Source: Candidatus Saccharicenans sp.
GTDB taxonomy: Bacteria > Acidobacteriota > Aminicenantia > Aminicenantales > Saccharicenantaceae
Reading direction: 5' to 3'
Assembly: GCA_030017715.1 (NCBI GenBank)
Contig: JASEIU010000003.1
Location: 310,001 to 374,000 of the forward strand
Length of the DNA: 64,000 nucleotides
Shown here piece after piece: positions 17,133 through 26,079 of this stretch. Positions within the stretch are counted from its first letter, which is position 1. Every line of letters starts with the position of its first letter. The position numbers and the translations under genes are program-made. Below the pieces are notes generated by a model that worked only from the letters and a program-made list of their open reading frames with translations, was not told the origin of the DNA and did not search any database.

Positions 17133-19415
17133 TTACCGGGGTCCCGGCGGCAGATTTGTTATCAGATAGCGGGCAATCAGCATGTAAACATGCGTCACAG
17201 TGCCCGCCCCCTCACGCAGACCGTGGTCGCGGTTGGGATAGGTCATGTAATCAAACTGTTTTCCCAGCTCGATCAGACGGTCCACCAGGCCCTCAACGAT
17301 CTGCAGGTGGGTATTGGTCTCGCCGGTGCCGTGTATTATGAGCAGTTTTCCCTTGAGTCCTTCGGCGAAGTTTATCGGCGCCGATTGCTTATATCCATCC
17401 GGATTTACCTCCGGTGTGCGCATGTAGATTTCCTGGAACCAGGCATTGTAAAGGTGCGGCTGCGGTTTGGGGACAACGGCGATTCCAACCTGATAGACAT
17501 CCGGTTCCCGGAACAGGGCATTCAAGGTGTTGGAGCCGCCTCCACTCCATCCCCAGATACCGACGCGTGATAAATCAACACAGGACCGCTTTCGTCCGAG
17601 TTCCCGCATGGCGGCGGCGTGCTCCCTGGTGGATAGAGGTCCGAGACTCCCGAAAATAGCCCGTCTCCAGGCGGCGCCCTTCGGCGCGGGCGTGCCGCGG
17701 TTGTCGATTGAAATAACCAGATAACCCGTTTCAGCTATAACTCGATGAAACAACCCGCGGGCTCCCTGCCACTCGTCAAGGACAGTCTGAAGGTGCGGCT
17801 CGCCGTACACCCAGATAAACACCGGATATTTTTTTGCCGGGTTGAAATCGGAAGGCTTGACCATCCAGGCATCCAGAACCAGGCCGTCTCCAATCTCAAT
17901 CTGCAAAAACTCAACCGGCTGCCTGATGACAGCTGCCAGCTTGCTCCTGAGCTCGCCGTTGTCCTCGAGCGTTCGGACTTCCCGGTGATCCGGCAATCTG
18001 ACGAGACTGGTTACCGGCGGATCATCGAAGGTCGAGTAAACATGAAAGGCGTAACGCCCGTCAGGCGAGAGTTCGTAGCTATGGACACCTGGTTTATCCG
18101 CCGGAGTCAACCGCTCGGCTCTTCCCTTACCGTCAAGACGAACCCGGTAAAGATAGCGCCGGGTGGCGTCGCCCGGAGAGGCAAGATAGTAGAACCAGCC
18201 CTGTTTTTCATCCGCTCCCACCCGTGAAATGATATCAATTCCTCCAGGAGTTAAGGCCCTTTCTTTAAGGTCCTTTCGGGAGATGATATAAGCGCGCCGC
18301 CAGCCATCCTTTTCACTCACCAGAATAAACGACCGGTCATTGTCTATCCACTCCAGCCCGGCATTCGTTCCGTAGCTGGCGTCGACCCAGGCCGGGTCGG
18401 TTTCCTGATAGACGCGAGTTATCGTGCCCGTCTGAATACTGGCGACGATGAATTCCCTGTGGTCTCTAAATCGGCTGAGCTTTTCCAGGCAGACCTCTCT
18501 GGAATTTTTCAACCAGTTTAATTCCCTGAGATAAAAACCGGCGGGCTCATCGCCGACCGAGAGCCATAAGACCCTGCCTTCAGCCACATTTATCACCCCG
18601 GGGCGGAGGCGGGGAATCGGTGTCCCCACCCGGGCGTAACGAACATATCTTACCTTCGGGTAAGTTGGGTCAACCGGCTCCAGAATCGGGCGAAGCATCA
18701 CATTTGAATAGTCAGCCTGAATGAAGGCGACGTGCTTCCCGTCGGGACTCCAGACAGCATTACCATTGGAAATCGTGTCCACCACCCCGTCGCTGGTGAC
18801 AGGCTGGGATTGAGAGGTATCAAGGTTGTAAACATAAATGTTCTCTTTAAGATAATAGAGGACTTTTCTATTATCCGGCGAGAAACTTCTGGCAATCGGT
18901 GCGGGATCGACGCCGGAAACAAGCTTGCGGAGAGTACTGCTTTTTATATCAAAGAGCCAGTAGTCGACAACGGTCGAGGCTCTCTCTGGATCCTGCCTTC
19001 CGCCGGTCTGTATCAGAACGAACGATCCGTCCGGAGACAGAGCGTAATTTTCAATCTGCAAAGGTCTGGATTCGCCTGCCGGAATCAGTTTTGATAGAGG
19101 CGTTAGGACAGTTCGTTTGCCCGTGGCCACTTCGTACCTCACAACTTCAAGCCCGCCTTCTTCCGTATTTCTTTCCAGGACCGTATAACCCGATCCATCA
19201 GTCAGCCATATCCCGCGAAATAACCGGGCATTAAACTCTCCCCGGTCAAATATCTGCCGCAGCTTTAATTCTATGTCATCAGACACCTGAGCCCAGGACT
19301 TGATTACTCGAGTTTCAGTATCAACCGCGAAACCAATTTTGCCCGATCCCCAAAAAAGCAGTGCCATGACAGATAATGCCAGAACAACTGATGAAAACGT
19401 TGATTGTCGCCTCAT
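17133..19415 (-). CDS. Secreted prolyl-oligopeptidase-family (S9B/DPP IV-like) peptidase, atypical triad
   Basis: A 760-residue protein with a signal peptide (about 1-30), a DPP IV-type beta-propeller (about 90-480) with repeated SPDG/SPDN blades, and a C-terminal alpha/beta-hydrolase. The nucleophile is Ser624 in GIWGWSGGGS; the His is H731 in YPNRDHGL. At the Asp position the sequence is HGTGETNTH, placing Glu699 exactly 32 residues before the His, the Asp-His spacing I recall for human DPP IV. A Glu-containing triad or a different acid is implied. AAAGGAGG supports the ATG. The protein should cleave dipeptides or oligopeptides after Pro/Ala in the periplasm, if active. Its gap upstream (19416-19775) is AT-rich with no gene. 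Confidence 0.88.
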   Translation of the reverse strand: MRRQSTFSSVVLALSVMALLFWGSGKIGFAVDTETRVIKSWAQVSDDIELKLRQIFDRGEFNARLFRGIWLTDGSGYTVLERNTEEGGLEVVRYEVATGKRTVLTPLSKLIPAGESRPLQIENYALSPDGSFVLIQTGGRQDPERASTVVDYWLFDIKSSTLRKLVSGVDPAPIARSFSPDNRKVLYYLKENIYVYNLDTSQSQPVTSDGVVDTISNGNAVWSPDGKHVAFIQADYSNVMLRPILEPVDPTYPKVRYVRYARVGTPIPRLRPGVINVAEGRVLWLSVGDEPAGFYLRELNWLKNSREVCLEKLSRFRDHREFIVASIQTGTITRVYQETDPAWVDASYGTNAGLEWIDNDRSFILVSEKDGWRRAYIISRKDLKERALTPGGIDIISRVGADEKQGWFYYLASPGDATRRYLYRVRLDGKGRAERLTPADKPGVHSYELSPDGRYAFHVYSTFDDPPVTSLVRLPDHREVRTLEDNGELRSKLAAVIRQPVEFLQIEIGDGLVLDAWMVKPSDFNPAKKYPVFIWVYGEPHLQTVLDEWQGARGLFHRVIAETGYLVISIDNRGTPAPKGAAWRRAIFGSLGPLSTREHAAAMRELGRKRSCVDLSRVGIWGWSGGGSNTLNALFREPDVYQVGIAVVPKPQPHLYNAWFQEIYMRTPEVNPDGYKQSAPINFAEGLKGKLLIIHGTGETNTHLQIVEGLVDRLIELGKQFDYMTYPNRDHGLREGAGTVTHVYMLIARYLITNLPPGPR

Positions 19416-19775
19416 GATTCCTCCTTTAATTCTGGCTAATTAATGTCGTTTCTAATTGGCCAATTGAGCAGGTCGATGCTCGCTAAAAATACCCTCAAGC
19501 AAAGGATTGTCTTATGGCCAGGACGACCTGGCAACAAAATTACCCTTAAAACGCACCTGCCATATTAGTGATACGAGATATCTAATATATCAATTATTTT
19601 AATAATATTAAAAAGCTTTTTTATCAGGATTTATCTTTTCAGGCCAGGGAAGTCTTGTTTCCTATTTCCTATTGAAAACTCTGCAAATCAGGGAACGAGC
19701 ATTGTGTCTCCACTTATATGGGGGGCTTACATGCGGCTCAATTAAAGATGGAGTCGAAGGTATAAAATAAAAAAA

Positions 19776-19861
19776 GAGGGAACACTATTAATGTCCCCTC
19801 GTTAATTTTGCCGGATTTATTCCGCCAAAAATTAGGGAATGAGTATTGTGTCCCCCGTTTT
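19776..19861. repeat. GGGGACAC-type palindrome plus long-form repeat at the end of the small regulatory-domain gene
   Basis: GAGGGAACACTATTAATGTCCCCTC (19776-19800) is a degenerate type I palindrome. AAATTAGGGAATGAGTATTGTGTCCCCCGTT and following bases (19827-19861) form the type II unit, in reverse orientation to the copies at 55-60 kb. The type II unit ends on the stop codon of the next gene. Confidence 0.6.
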
Positions 19862-20403
19862 TACCTGATGCTGGAGGGGGAGGCTTCTTCCTTGCCCTCT
19901 ATCAGCTTGAAGGTGCCGTAAAGGGCCGCCGTCGTCAGAACCATAAGGATGGCAATACCGACCGGCGTCCAGAAAAAGGATGGTTTTTCCTTGCCGTATT
20001 CCTCAGGCCCCCGGCCCATAGGCGTAATCTCGCCGCGCATCAGAGCCAGACTGAGCTTGCCCACCTCTCCTTCTTTGACCCGGACCACGTGCCCGAAATT
20101 GTAATCGCCGTCCGGGGCTGTAATCCCTACCACATAGCTGCCTTCCTTAAGCTGTTCTAACTTATAGAACCCTTTCTCGTCGGTGGGCTTACTAACAAAT
20201 TCCTGACCGGTGTCAACGTGACGAATCTTAACCACAGCATTCTTAACCGGAGTCTTCATATCTGAGGCATAGATAAACCCGACCAGAGCACCTCCCTGGC
20301 TATTCCCGGCCGAAAAGCCTTCTACCGGTAGGATTAACAGGGCAAAAGCGCTTAAAACCAGTGTTAACAAAACAGGCGACTTAAAAATTCTCTGAGTAAG
20401 CAT
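19861..20403 (-). CDS. Small secreted protein with carboxypeptidase-regulatory-like domain and C-terminal membrane anchor
   Basis: The start is MLTQRIF (20403), behind CAGGAGG; the track's TTG start at 20457 coincides with the -35 box of the promoter and is rejected. About 180 residues. A signal sequence (1-31) precedes a beta-sandwich of the CarboxypepD_reg type (GALVGFIYASDMKTPVKNAV ... GFYKLEQLKEGSYVV). A linker and one transmembrane helix (FFWTPVGIAILMVLTTAALYG) then lead to a short charged tail. The fold usually serves adhesion or assembly. No partner is evident; it is flanked by the S9 peptidase and WbpA genes. Confidence 0.75.
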   Translation of the reverse strand: MLTQRIFKSPVLLTLVLSAFALLILPVEGFSAGNSQGGALVGFIYASDMKTPVKNAVVKIRHVDTGQEFVSKPTDEKGFYKLEQLKEGSYVVGITAPDGDYNFGHVVRVKEGEVGKLSLALMRGEITPMGRGPEEYGKEKPSFFWTPVGIAILMVLTTAALYGTFKLIEGKEEASPSSIR

Positions 20404-20428
20404 CCGATCCTCCTGAGAATGTATAGTT

Positions 20429-20457
20429 TTAATACGAAAATTATTCGTAAATGTCAA
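20429..20457 (-). promoter_or_regulatory. Promoter with palindrome in its spacer
   Basis: Minus-strand TTGACA (20452-20457), exactly 17 nt, TATTAA (20429-20434). The spacer and -10 edge hold a perfect TACGAA-5 nt-TTCGTA inverted repeat (20433-20449). A repressor there would block RNA polymerase. The rest of the 20458-20909 gap is pyrimidine-rich with no gene. Confidence 0.55.
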
Positions 20458-20909
20458 GTATTTTTCTCTTTCCGGTTAAGACATGGTATCCAGGGTAAGG
20501 GGTCTGTTTTGAATAATCTTTTTATCCCCGATATTACTCGCGCCAGTTGACCTCTTTGAGGGAAAATTTCCATGAACGGGCCGACCCGCCTTTAAAATTC
20601 GGCACCGCTGTCCTGCGTCATTCCCCTTCGCTTTCGCCCGCACCATGGAAATCTCCCCGGCACTGCAGATTGCCTTGATTCTTGCCTTTCCAGGTCTGGC
20701 ACCCGAGCCTATCCGCGCCCGAATACCTACTAAAAATCCCCCCTGCCAATTTCTTCCTTTTTCTTCCTTATGTGTTCGTTCCCCGCTTCTCTTAAAATTA
20801 TGGGATTTTTATCGTCGCCTGTCGCCACCTCCTCCCCCCTTTAATCCCGCCCCTGAATTTTATATAATCAGGCAATGATAATTCTGAACTGAGGAAGGGA
20901 GCCCGGGAA

Positions 20910-22439
20910 ATGGAAAAAACAGGAATCAAGAAGAATCGGACTCAAGAGAGGAAGGGACGCCCAACCAGTGCTGTGATCAAGTTAGAAGGCCCGGGCACCA
21001 GACAGGCCGTCTCCATAAAGAAACCCGGCAGCGCATCCAGGTCGAAAAACCCCGGCCCCAAACCCTCAGCCCCTCAAACCCGGAGCCCCCGAAAGCCCGC
21101 CTCTGCCTCCGCCCCCGTCCACAAAGCACGCCTTCTCTCCCGCATCGCTTCCAGGCAGGCGGTAGTCGGAGTAATCGGGCTGGGTTATGTTGGCCTCCCG
21201 CTGGTTCGCGAATTTATGAAGGCTGGCTTTCCGGTCATCGGCTTTGATATAGACGAAGAAAAAATCCGAAAGCTCCGGGCCGGAAAAAGCTATATCCATT
21301 ACCTGCCCTCATCCCTTATTCAGAGCTGGCTGCAGACCGGCCGTTTTCAGGCCACCTCCGACTTTTCCGAGCTGCGGACCGTAGATGCCATCCTCATCTG
21401 TGTGCCCACTCCGCTAAACGAAAATCGCGAGCCCGATATGAGCTTTGTCTTCAACACCACCCGGACGATCGCCGACAATCTCCAGCCCGGCCAGCTCGTC
21501 ATCCTGGAATCCACCACCTATCCCGGCACAACCGACGAGGATATGCGTCATATGCTGGAAGAGCGTTCGTCCCTTCGAGCCGGCCGCGATTTCTTCTTAG
21601 CCTTCTCACCCGAGCGCGAGGATCCCAACAATAAGGACTATACGACAGCCACCATTCCCAAGGTGGTCGGTGGTTACACTCCTTCCTGCCTGGAAGTGGC
21701 TAAAGCCCTTTACGATCAGATAGTCGCCATGACGGTCCCGGTTTCCTCCTGCCTGGCGGCCGAAGCCACCAAAATCCTCGAAAACACTTACAGGGCGGTC
21801 AACATCGCCCTGGTCAACGAGCTCAAGATGCTCTTTGACCGGATGGGCATTGATATCTGGGAAGTGATTGAAGCGGCTAAAACCAAACCGTTCGGCTTCC
21901 AGGCCTTCTATCCGGGACCCGGGCTGGGCGGCCACTGCATCCCGATCGACCCGTTCTACCTCACCTGGAAAGCCCGCGAGTACGACTTCGAAACCCGCTT
22001 CATAGAGCTGGCCGGCGAGATAAACGTCTCAATGCCATACTACGTCATTCTGCGGACGATGGAGGCGCTTAACAGGCAGGGAAAAAGCCTTAAGGGTTCA
22101 AAAATTCTGATACTGGGTCTGGCTTACAAGAAGGATGTCGACGACCCGCGCGAGTCGCCTTCATTCAAGTTGATTGAGCTGCTAAAGGAACGTGGTGCGG
22201 AAGTCGATTACAACGACCCCTACATCCCGAAACCGCCAAAAACCCGCAGGTGGAAGCTGGAGAAAGGCTCGGTCGAGTTGACGGCCAAGAACCTGGCTTC
22301 CTACGACTGCGTGATAATCGCCACCGACCACTCAATTTACGACGCCGCCCTCATCCACAAGCATGCTGAGCTGATTGTAGATACGCGTAATTTGATGGGT
22401 AAGGCGGGAATTAAGTCAGAGAAGATAATCAAGGCCTGA
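20910..22439 (+). CDS. wbpA: Nucleotide-sugar 6-dehydrogenase, WbpA/WecC-like (UDP-GlcNAc to UDP-GlcNAcA)
   Basis: A 509-residue UDP-sugar dehydrogenase. The Rossmann motif VIGLGYVGLPLVREF starts near residue 87. ESTTYPGTT and the active-site Cys in GPGLGGHCIPIDPFYLTWKA follow, then the C-terminal LGLAYKKDVDDPRESPS. The family oxidises the C6 hydroxyl of UDP-GlcNAc or UDP-ManNAc with two NAD+. The WbpB/D/E and epimerase genes at 37-41 kb need UDP-GlcNAcA, so the WbpA role is favoured. Residues 1-75 are an unusual basic Ser/Pro/Lys-rich extension outside the normal fold. GGAAGGGAG lies upstream, with a possible TATAAT at 20863. It stands about 16 kb from the other pathway genes and on the opposite strand. 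Confidence 0.85.
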   Translation: MEKTGIKKNRTQERKGRPTSAVIKLEGPGTRQAVSIKKPGSASRSKNPGPKPSAPQTRSPRKPASASAPVHKARLLSRIASRQAVVGVIGLGYVGLPLVREFMKAGFPVIGFDIDEEKIRKLRAGKSYIHYLPSSLIQSWLQTGRFQATSDFSELRTVDAILICVPTPLNENREPDMSFVFNTTRTIADNLQPGQLVILESTTYPGTTDEDMRHMLEERSSLRAGRDFFLAFSPEREDPNNKDYTTATIPKVVGGYTPSCLEVAKALYDQIVAMTVPVSSCLAAEATKILENTYRAVNIALVNELKMLFDRMGIDIWEVIEAAKTKPFGFQAFYPGPGLGGHCIPIDPFYLTWKAREYDFETRFIELAGEINVSMPYYVILRTMEALNRQGKSLKGSKILILGLAYKKDVDDPRESPSFKLIELLKERGAEVDYNDPYIPKPPKTRRWKLEKGSVELTAKNLASYDCVIIATDHSIYDAALIHKHAELIVDTRNLMGKAGIKSEKIIKA

Positions 22440-22441
22440 AA

Positions 22442-22720
22442 ACCGGGGACACGATGCACCGGGGACATAAACTGCTTCCTGATCAATTAGCTATTAAAGT
22501 CTATTCTATCAGAGGCAGTTTGTGTCCCCTCTTCAAAAAAGCTTCGTGTCCCCCTTTTCTTCCCGGGGACTTAAACCTTTTCCTGAGCCATCAGCCATTA
22601 AGGTATAATCTCTCCGAAAAGGTTTGTGTCCCCTCTTTTTCCTGGGACAAGATGCGTTTTCCTGCACAATCATGGGCTCATCTATTCTGGCTGAAAATGA
22701 ATCGTATCCCCCGTTTATCT
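22442..22720. repeat. Cluster of long GGGGACA...TGTCCCC inverted repeats after wbpA
   Basis: GGGGACATAAACTGC (22461-22475) pairs with GCAGTTTGTGTCCCC (22515-22529). A second pair, 22565-22582 with 22616-22633, extends the same termini with arms of about 18 nt. Single half-units lie at 22444 and 22546. The cluster starts within 3 nt of the wbpA stop. The 22454-22726 ORF in the track lies inside it and is not supported as a gene. Confidence 0.65.
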
Positions 22721-22728
22721 AATTGACA

Positions 22729-24318
22729 ATGAGAATCCCTGCTTTTCTCAAAAAACAAACCATAACTCAGGCGGCGTTGATAATCGCCGTTATCTCTTTC
22801 ATCAGTAAATTTTTTGGCTTTTTCCGCGAAGTCCTGGTGGCCAAGTATTTTGGCGCCACCGGCCAGACCGATGCCTTTCTTGTTGCCCTTATAATCCCTC
22901 TTTCAATCCTCGGCCTTTTTTCAGGCGGCTTCAATACCCTCGTCATCCCCTTTTACCTTGAGAAAAAAACCCAGAGCCAGGAAACCGCCCGTCGATTTGT
23001 TAATTCTGTTTTTATGGTCTGGGGTGTTCTTTTTATATTTCTCTCAATCCTAATTTTTATCTTTGCCCCTGCTTGTGTTCGCATAATTGCCTATGGCTTC
23101 AAAGGCGAAACCTTTAATTTAGCTGTAACCCTCACTCGCTATCTGATAATTTCCGGCCTATTTACAGTATTCGTAGGACTGTTTACGGGCCTTTTCCAGG
23201 CCGAAAAGCAGTTCTTTTTTCCTATATTCGTTACTTTCCTGGGCAATGTCGGCCTTGTTCTTTCGCTATTCTTTTTGCATCGCTATCTCGGAATTCACAG
23301 CTGGACCTCAGGGCAGATATTTAACGCCGCCTTTGCCTTCTTCGCTATGCTTTCTGTCCTGTACTGGCGCCATAAATTATTTCACTCATTAAGCTACAGC
23401 CAGATTGACTGGTCTGAAATAAAAAAGTTCGCCTTTCTTCTCCTTCCTCTGGTTATTTCAGGCGGATTGTCTATTCTGAATCAGATTGTTGATAAGACAA
23501 TTGCCTCGGGACTTGATGCTGGCTCAATAGCCGCCTTAAATTTTGCCACCCGTGTCTGGAGTATCCCTATATCGCTCCTGGCAACACCGATTGCCACTGC
23601 CGTCTTCCCGACTTTCTCCGAACTGGCCTTAAACGGCACTTCAAAAAAGGAATACGAATCCCGGCTCGACCGAACACTGAGCTATATGTTCTACCTTACC
23701 ATCCCTTCAACCATATTTTTATTTTTCCTCTCGAAGCCGCTTGTCAGGTTATTCTTCGAAAGAGGCGCTTTTGACTCTGAGGCCACAGATTTGACCTCAT
23801 TTGTTCTTAAGATGTATATACTCGGTCTCTTTGCTCACGCCATATCGCCGATCCTGGCCCGGGCTTTTTACTCCTTCAAGAACACCAAAACACCCCTGAT
23901 AATAAGCGCCATCTGTGTTTCACTCAACATAGTTTTGAACATTCTTTTATCAAGACTGCTGGGGGCCGCCGGAATAGCTCTGGCAACCAGTATTGTTATG
24001 ATGGTTAATATAGCCTTATACAGACGTTTTCTCAGACGATATTTAACCACCTTCAGGGCTGAACTCGGCGCTGATATTTTCAGAATTATAATTAGCTCCT
24101 TACCCATCGGTCTTGTCTGCTATTTTTCCCTTCCCTTCCTGAACAACATCTCTGCTGACTCTATCGCAGGTTTCACATCCCTGGCCATCAGAATCTCAGC
24201 CGTTGGCTTAATTTCAATCATACCGTTTTTTCTGCTTAGCCGCCTCTTTCGTCTTGAACCATACCTCTTCTTCAAATCCTACACCTTAAACCTGGTAAAA
24301 AAACTACTGCCAGAATAA
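22729..24318 (+). CDS. murJ: MurJ/MviN-family lipid flippase
   Basis: About 529 residues from the ATG at 22729; the track starts on a TTG two codons earlier. Roughly 14 hydrophobic helices. The N-terminus FISKFFGFFREVLVAKYFGA, followed by TDAFLVALIIP, is the MurJ signature of the MOP superfamily. MurJ flips lipid II across the inner membrane for peptidoglycan synthesis. It is also seen in exopolysaccharide loci. The location between wbpA and the glycan cluster makes a role in moving a polyprenyl-linked glycan possible, though a separate Wzx is encoded at 35.6 kb. No strong ribosome binding site is visible. Confidence 0.85.
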   Translation: MRIPAFLKKQTITQAALIIAVISFISKFFGFFREVLVAKYFGATGQTDAFLVALIIPLSILGLFSGGFNTLVIPFYLEKKTQSQETARRFVNSVFMVWGVLFIFLSILIFIFAPACVRIIAYGFKGETFNLAVTLTRYLIISGLFTVFVGLFTGLFQAEKQFFFPIFVTFLGNVGLVLSLFFLHRYLGIHSWTSGQIFNAAFAFFAMLSVLYWRHKLFHSLSYSQIDWSEIKKFAFLLLPLVISGGLSILNQIVDKTIASGLDAGSIAALNFATRVWSIPISLLATPIATAVFPTFSELALNGTSKKEYESRLDRTLSYMFYLTIPSTIFLFFLSKPLVRLFFERGAFDSEATDLTSFVLKMYILGLFAHAISPILARAFYSFKNTKTPLIISAICVSLNIVLNILLSRLLGAAGIALATSIVMMVNIALYRRFLRRYLTTFRAELGADIFRIIISSLPIGLVCYFSLPFLNNISADSIAGFTSLAIRISAVGLISIIPFFLLSRLFRLEPYLFFKSYTLNLVKKLLPE

Positions 24319-24321
24319 AAA

Positions 24322-24359
24322 AAGCGCAGAGGCTGTTCGACAATCATACCTCTGCGCTT
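24322..24359 (-). terminator. Intrinsic terminator closing the glycan cluster (possibly bidirectional)
   Basis: AAGCGCAGAGG (24322-24332) pairs with CCTCTGCGCTT (24349-24359), an 11-bp stem. On the minus strand the stem runs into a T-tract (A7 on the plus strand just before 24324). It sits just past the MurJ stop and downstream of all minus-strand glycan genes. It probably also ends murJ transcription. Confidence 0.7.
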
Positions 24360-24531
24360 ATAGGCTTATTGTTAATTTATTAATAAGCTATTCTTTAATG
24401 TTTCACCCAATCTGCTTTCATCCGGAATATACAACCACCTCCCAAAGGTTAACTCTGGGGACCGTTTTTGACCTTACGCAATAAAATTCAGCATCTTAAT
24501 GGACAGCCTAACCTTTCGCCTCAGATAGCGG

Positions 24532-24773
24532 TCATATATATATGCCCATCTTAGCTAACAACTTCTCAAAGGAATAGACCTGAATTTTTTTCTCGGCCGG
24601 CAACGCCAATAGCAGTCCGCAACTCGCAGATTAAGACAAGAAACAGGTCTCTCCAGAGCTTTAGCCAGAGTTGAAATGTCGCCCTGCTCTATCAAAAACC
24701 CAGTGCCTCCATCTTCCTCCAGGTCGAGTTTACCGCGGAAAATAATAACGGCTACTGGTTTCTCAGCGGCCAC
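24532..24773 (-). pseudogene. Truncated, frameshifted C-terminus of a GT4 glycosyltransferase
   Basis: GGTGFLIEQGDISTLAKALE is the donor-binding C-terminal motif of GT4 enzymes. After a frame change the expected ending appears as AEKKIQVYSFEKLLAKMGIYI, then TGA at 24532-24534. The N-terminal two thirds are missing. The fragment is the last piece of the minus-strand cluster and abuts an intact GT gene, so it is likely a relic of recombination in the glycan locus. Confidence 0.6.
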
Positions 24774-24806
24774 GTTTCCTTAACAAATTTGGAGAGACCT
24801 TTGTAT

Positions 24807-26051
24807 TTATTCGTCTCCCCACCCCAGCAAAGATTCTAAACGTTCGGCGAGGACTTTGATGTTGTGAAACTGTTCCACATAGCGTCGACCGTTCTTGCCG
24901 AGCTGTGCCCTTTCTTCTTCAGATAGTTGGGAAATCTCGATAATAGCCCTGGCAAGGGCTTCTGGGTCCTCTGGAGGTACTGATTTGCCAGCAGCAGCTT
25001 CTTCAACTGGGTTATTAATTGCTTCTATAGACGTAACAACCGGTTTGGCACTGGCCAAATAATCGAACATTTTATTGGGGCTCATTCCATAACGTAAAAC
25101 ATCCACCTTCTTGAGGGTATGCAAGAGCAGATCTGCTCTTGCAAGAACATTAGGAACCTGATCTTTTGTTACTGGTGGTAAAAAGAAAACGTTGTTAAGG
25201 CCCATTTCTTTAGTTTTTCTCTCTAATTTACTCTTCTCAGGCCCATCCCCTATCAAGAAGAAATGGATCTCAGAATTGACATTTCGCATAATATTAGCAG
25301 TATGAATTATAACTTCTAATCCGTTTGCTTCTCCATGCGCCCCTGTATAAACAACCTTAAATTTATCCTTAAATTTCTCAAAAACTCGGGCGACTTCTGA
25401 GGTTGGGTCCAATGGCTCTGGATGGTCAAATCTTTCCAGATTCACACCATTCGGCAACCAGACTACTTTTTCCTGGCTTAGTCCTCTGCCCACCACATAG
25501 TCCTTTGCGTGTGGTAATAATACAATAATTTTTTCTGCTTTATCATACATAAATTTTTCCCAGGCATACAAAACCTTAGCCGGCAAACCGTTTGGCTTCA
25601 TAGCCCCCATATCTACTGCAGTCTGTGGCCAGAGATCTCTAACTTCAAAAAAGAACCTGGCTTTATACCTGCGGGCCAACCACCAGGCCGCCAGGGCAGC
25701 AAACGGATGCATGGAAGAGCCGATAACCGCGTCTGGTTTTGGTAAACCCCGATCACAACCTAAGACACGCCAACCGTAAGAGAGCATATTCAGCAACCGG
25801 CGCCAGTTATTTCTGGTATATGGGAACGTATTAATCCATACAAATCGTACCCCTTCATATTCCTCCAGCCGCATCCGCTCTTTTGGCTTTAATTTAAGAT
25901 ATTTTCTGCTAACATGGTCAAAACCAGATGCAAAAATAGTTACATCATACCCCTTTCTTACCAATTCTCTGGCCAGGTCAAAGTGCCTTGTGCCCCCGGG
26001 CATATCAGGGCTGATGGCATAATGATTTAGAATCCAAAGAGATTTACTCAC
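24807..26051 (-). CDS. GT4 glycosyltransferase, WbuB-like
   Basis: 414 residues from a GTG start. The N-terminus MSKSLWILNHYAISPDMPGG, followed by TRHFDLARELVRKGYDV, is typical of WbuB/WcaI-type enzymes. The C-terminal donor site GMSPNKMFDYLASAKPVV belongs to GT-B fold family 4. It transfers a sugar from a nucleotide donor to a lipid-linked oligosaccharide on the cytoplasmic side of the membrane. WbuB relatives use amino-deoxy sugars, consistent with the cluster's predicted products, but the donor cannot be read directly. It is separated from the next gene upstream by 28 nt, so probably co-transcribed. Confidence 0.88.
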   Translation of the reverse strand: MSKSLWILNHYAISPDMPGGTRHFDLARELVRKGYDVTIFASGFDHVSRKYLKLKPKERMRLEEYEGVRFVWINTFPYTRNNWRRLLNMLSYGWRVLGCDRGLPKPDAVIGSSMHPFAALAAWWLARRYKARFFFEVRDLWPQTAVDMGAMKPNGLPAKVLYAWEKFMYDKAEKIIVLLPHAKDYVVGRGLSQEKVVWLPNGVNLERFDHPEPLDPTSEVARVFEKFKDKFKVVYTGAHGEANGLEVIIHTANIMRNVNSEIHFFLIGDGPEKSKLERKTKEMGLNNVFFLPPVTKDQVPNVLARADLLLHTLKKVDVLRYGMSPNKMFDYLASAKPVVTSIEAINNPVEEAAAGKSVPPEDPEALARAIIEISQLSEEERAQLGKNGRRYVEQFHNIKVLAERLESLLGWGDE

Positions 26052-26079
26052 GCAATCAACCCCCTGATAAATATTCCAC

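Noticed and set aside
20403-20457. Longer N-terminus (TTG start) for the small regulatory-domain protein
   Set aside because: The TTG is the first half of the -35 TTGACA, and the internal ATG has a good ribosome binding site.
20645-20878. 77-codon Pro-rich plus-strand ORF before wbpA
   Set aside because: Pyrimidine-rich non-coding composition, no ribosome binding site, no domain.
22454-22726. 90-codon plus-strand ORF after wbpA
   Set aside because: It runs through the inverted-repeat cluster and its protein reads the repeat units; no ribosome binding site or domain.
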